Assembly: GCF_019399895.1 (NCBI RefSeq)
Contig: NC_091867.1
Coordinates: 9,747,501-9,811,500, forward strand
Origin: Cardiocondyla obscurior
Lineage: Eukaryota; Arthropoda; Insecta; Hymenoptera; Formicidae
Reading direction: 5' to 3'
Length of the DNA: 64,000 nucleotides
Shown here: positions 61,076-64,000 of the stretch, in pieces
How the letters are laid out: each line of letters starts with the position of its first letter
Numbering within the stretch: the stretch's first letter is position 1
The notes under the pieces: model-generated
The model's input: the letters and a program-made list of their open reading frames with translations, nothing else
Databases searched by the model: none
What the model was told of the DNA's origin: nothing
Translations under genes and position numbers: made by a program

Positions 61076-63364
61076 ATGGAGAACCTGAGGCATTACTATG
61101 ACGTCGTTTATAAAATAACCATGCTCACCGGAGCATGGCCGTATCTGAAACCGACAGCGAGAATACTTCGCGTCGGTCTGGTGACTTTAACTATAATTAC
61201 TATATTTATTCCACAGGTAAATTAATGTGACGTCTGGAAAAAAAAGAAAAATAAAATAAAGGGATCTGTCGCGTGAATAACGTTGATTTCAGATAGCGTA
61301 TCAATTCACGTGCAAATCAAATCTACAATGTACGTTCGAGTCTATGACTTCGTACTTGCTGACAATCGTGGCTCTCATAAAGGTGTACACGATTCAGTTG
61401 AATAATTACAAGGTACATTTCGCGACGGCGAATTTTAAATCCGAAGTCTAGTTCCGATTTGTTTAACTGGAGTTTGAAGAACGAAGTGTTACGATTCTTT
61501 TTAATAAAAATTTTAAATAAAAATTAATAAATTAAATTAAATATATTAATTAATTCTACGTGTTTTAAAAATCAGTAATCGATTAACTTTGGCAGATGAA
61601 GGATCTCACTCAGCACTTGGTCGTCGACTGGAAGACGGAGAAAACTCCCGAGCAGCTCAAAATCATGAAGCTGTACGCGAACACCAGCAGACAATTGTGT
61701 CTGATTTACGTGGGTGAGAAAAACCTCCGAGAGGGATGCCGCATCTTGTTCCCTTCTTAAAAGCTGGCCGTTTCTTTTATCGCAAACTGTGCATTGCAGC
61801 ATACGTCTTGTCGGGCGTGATTATATTTTTCTCACTGCCGCTCGTGCCTTTTATACTCGACGTTATGTGGCCGCTGAACCAATCTCGGCCTGTGATATCT
61901 CCGTATCCGGGATACTACTTCGTCGACACCCGCGAGTACTTCTTTAAAATCTTCTGGCACTCGATAATCTCGTGGGAAATTATTTTCACGGCGGTGGTCG
62001 CCCACGACTGTCTGTTGATGACTTACGTCGAGCACATTTGCAGCATGTTCACCATGGTCGGGTAAGAAAATGCTCATCAGCCGCGCACTGTAATTTATTT
62101 CTTCTATCAAGCTTGATATTGTATAAAACATTTGAGTAAGTAAAATCAACGTTTTAATTTATATATTATTAATAAATTAAAATAATATAATTAATAGATT
62201 TAATATTTAGTTTCTCGCACCGAGTTTATTAATTAAAATCCGAAATAACTTTGCAATTTATTTAAAATTGTGAGAGTCAAGACAGAGAGAGAGAAAAAAA
62301 AAATTTTTTTTACAGACTGGATTACGAAAGTCTTTTTTCTAATTGTGATAAAGCAATGGAGATCACAAATAACTATAAGGAAATTTGCCGCAAAAAAGTC
62401 GTGCTCCTCGTGCACGCACATAAGGAGGCTTTGAGGTGAGTAACATTTAAAATTAATTTCCCTTTTTTATTTTCTTATTTTAGTTTAAAAAAGCTGCGTC
62501 AGATCGAATCGTTGTGGTCATTTCTATGCAGCGCAGATTGCTTTTCTCCCTTGAGTCACTTCGTGCTGCGAGCAAACGTTAAATTATTTCTTATTATTTT
62601 TCTGAATTGTATAATTACTATTTTTTTTCAATAGAAAAGCAAAGAAAATTGCAAGAACTGTAATATTTTATTTTATTTTATATTTACTTGATCTCTAGAC
62701 TTGTAGAACTTCTCGAGAATACCTTTTCCATCCCTTTCGCTATTCAAATGTTGCTAGCGATTATAGGAATGAGTGTTACTCTGCTGCAAGTACGTATTCG
62801 TGATAAAAGAAAAAAAAAACCCTTTTTCATGTATAAATCATTGGAAGATTCTTTTTCTTTTTTTTTTTTTTCAAAGATCACGCAGCAAAACGACATTATT
62901 AAATCATGCAGATACACTCTGTACGTCGTTGGACAACTGATCCACTTATTTTGGTTCAGTTTCGAAGGGCAGAAACTAATAGATCATAGTCTTCAGATGA
63001 GCGATAAAATGTGAGTTACCTGAAAAAAAAAATATAAATTAGAAAAAAAAAGATCTCGAACTTTACGTAACTTTACGCATTACAATTGTTTCCCAAAACG
63101 TGGCAGATACAATAGCTCCTGGTACGAAGTGTCGGCGAGTTCGCAGAAGCTGATAATACTGGTGATGATGAGGAGTACGCGGCCGAGTGTCTTGAGCGCC
63201 GGCAAGATCTTTATTTTCTCTCTAGAGAGCTTCACCACGGTAAGACCCCTAGAAATTACCGAGTGCACTTTCTACCGAGATTCTCTAATGAGACTACGCT
63301 TTTCTTCCGTACGTAGGCCTTGCAAACCTCGATGTCGTACTTCACGGTCCTCGCAACCGTTTAG
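61076..63364 (+). CDS. Odorant receptor, 7tm_6 family (array copy 3, diverged)
   Basis: Nine coding exons: 61076-61216, 61293-61412, 61596-61713, 61800-62061, 62316-62435, 62699-62789, 62886-63010, 63107-63239 and 63317-63364. Phases equal copies 1 and 2, giving 385 aa, intact. For exon 7 I chose the acceptor CACGCAG at 62885, which gives the same 125 nt as in the sister genes. Using TCAAAG at 62876 would add three residues in frame. The N-terminus MENLRHYYDVVYKITMLTGAWPY aligns with the YYDVVKRFLRLVGQWPY region of copy 1. Other landmarks are SPYPGYYFVDTREYFF, TYVEHICSMF, HLFWFSFEGQKL, LSAGKIFIFSLESFTT and the ending ALQTSMSYFTVLATV. Its last exon groups with the orphan exon rather than with copies 1 and 2. 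No clear AATAAA was seen downstream. Confidence 0.95.
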
Positions 63365-64000
63365 CGTCTCTTGCCTCTGGATCCGACGACATTTCGCGGC
63401 ACTCATCGAAAGAGCCGGTCCTACGTGTCTCAATGCTATAACTATCATACACCTCCGCTAGCCGTTTCCCCATCATTCACTTTTTCAAAGCATGTACATT
63501 TCTGTCGATTGTAGACTTTTTTTTATTTAAGGACAACGTGCGAAAAAAGAAAAAAAAAATTAATGCGATAAAAAAAGTATCTCCGTGAATTTTCGTCCTT
63601 ACTTTTGCGCGTGAGAAATTTAAAAGGGAATAAGAAAACACGTCACAAATTTTTCTCCTGAATATTTTCACGAGAAGACGAAGACGTGGATGCATGTCGG
63701 GCAATATTTTTTTTCCCAACGATGCGCGGAGCAAGATTCGAGCAATAGACGTAGACGTATCCTTGCGACTAAGTACGCGCCTCGTCGGAAGAGTTTTCGC
63801 TCGCGATCGATGCGCGTGTCACGCGAAAGAAAGTAGTCTTCTACGTTGACAAGCCACTTCTCGTCTACGTTTTACGAGACGTGACACACGAGATAGCGGC
63901 GCGAAACGGCCTGACGTACGTGGCACTTAGCCGACGTTACGCCTGCTGAAATATTAATTTATTCCGCATGACGAAAATGAAACGAGAAGTAATAGTAGTC
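63365..64000. other. Right flank of the receptor array
   Basis: No start of a fourth receptor and no other gene was recognised. Further array members may lie beyond the window. Confidence 0.5.

Overview
The window is eukaryotic nuclear DNA, almost certainly from an insect and most likely a hymenopteran, probably an ant. The reasons are GT-AG introns with T-rich acceptors, CpG-rich intergenic DNA, many A/T homopolymers, insect-type orthologues (GlcAT-P, Ssdp, EAAT) and a tandem array of insect odorant receptors (7tm_6 family). The species call is inference. All exon maps below were joined by hand from splice signals, frame and protein-family similarity.

Layout. 1-5348: no coding sequence I can support, probably 5' UTR/intron/promoter of the next gene. 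5349-6827 (+): a GlcAT-P-like beta-1,3-glucuronyltransferase, 4 exons. 6828-10634: non-coding stretch between convergent genes. 10635-12264 (-): ALG10, the last glucosyltransferase of the lipid-linked oligosaccharide pathway, 4 exons. 12265-15473: intergenic, with a short inverted-repeat element. 15474-23713 (-): an excitatory amino acid transporter (SLC1/EAAT), 6 coding exons with a 20-nt first coding exon behind a 5.5 kb intron. 23714-30070: non-coding. 30071-31769 (-): ATG10, the E2-like enzyme for ATG12 conjugation, 4 exons. 31770-35347: CpG-rich head-to-head promoter/5' UTR zone shared with the next gene. 35348-49817 (+): Ssdp/SSBP, the LDB/Chip-binding cofactor, 14 coding exons including an in-frame 30-nt cassette exon. 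49818-54396: probable Ssdp 3' UTR plus intergenic DNA. 54397-63364 (+): three intact odorant receptor genes, each with nine coding exons, plus one orphan receptor last exon. 63365-64000: nothing recognised.

The housekeeping and developmental genes are single-copy and do not form a functional cluster. GlcAT-P and ALG10 both act in glycan synthesis, but their adjacency is probably chance. The accessory part is the receptor array at the right end. It shows recent tandem duplication with five exons of identical length in all three copies, a terminal-exon remnant, a TA-flanked MITE inside one intron, and a short shared motif about 190-215 bp upstream of every start codon. I found no CRISPR, operon, rRNA or tRNA, and no evidence for a wholly new system. 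The best leads are the receptor-array features, the Ssdp microexon and two inverted-repeat structures.
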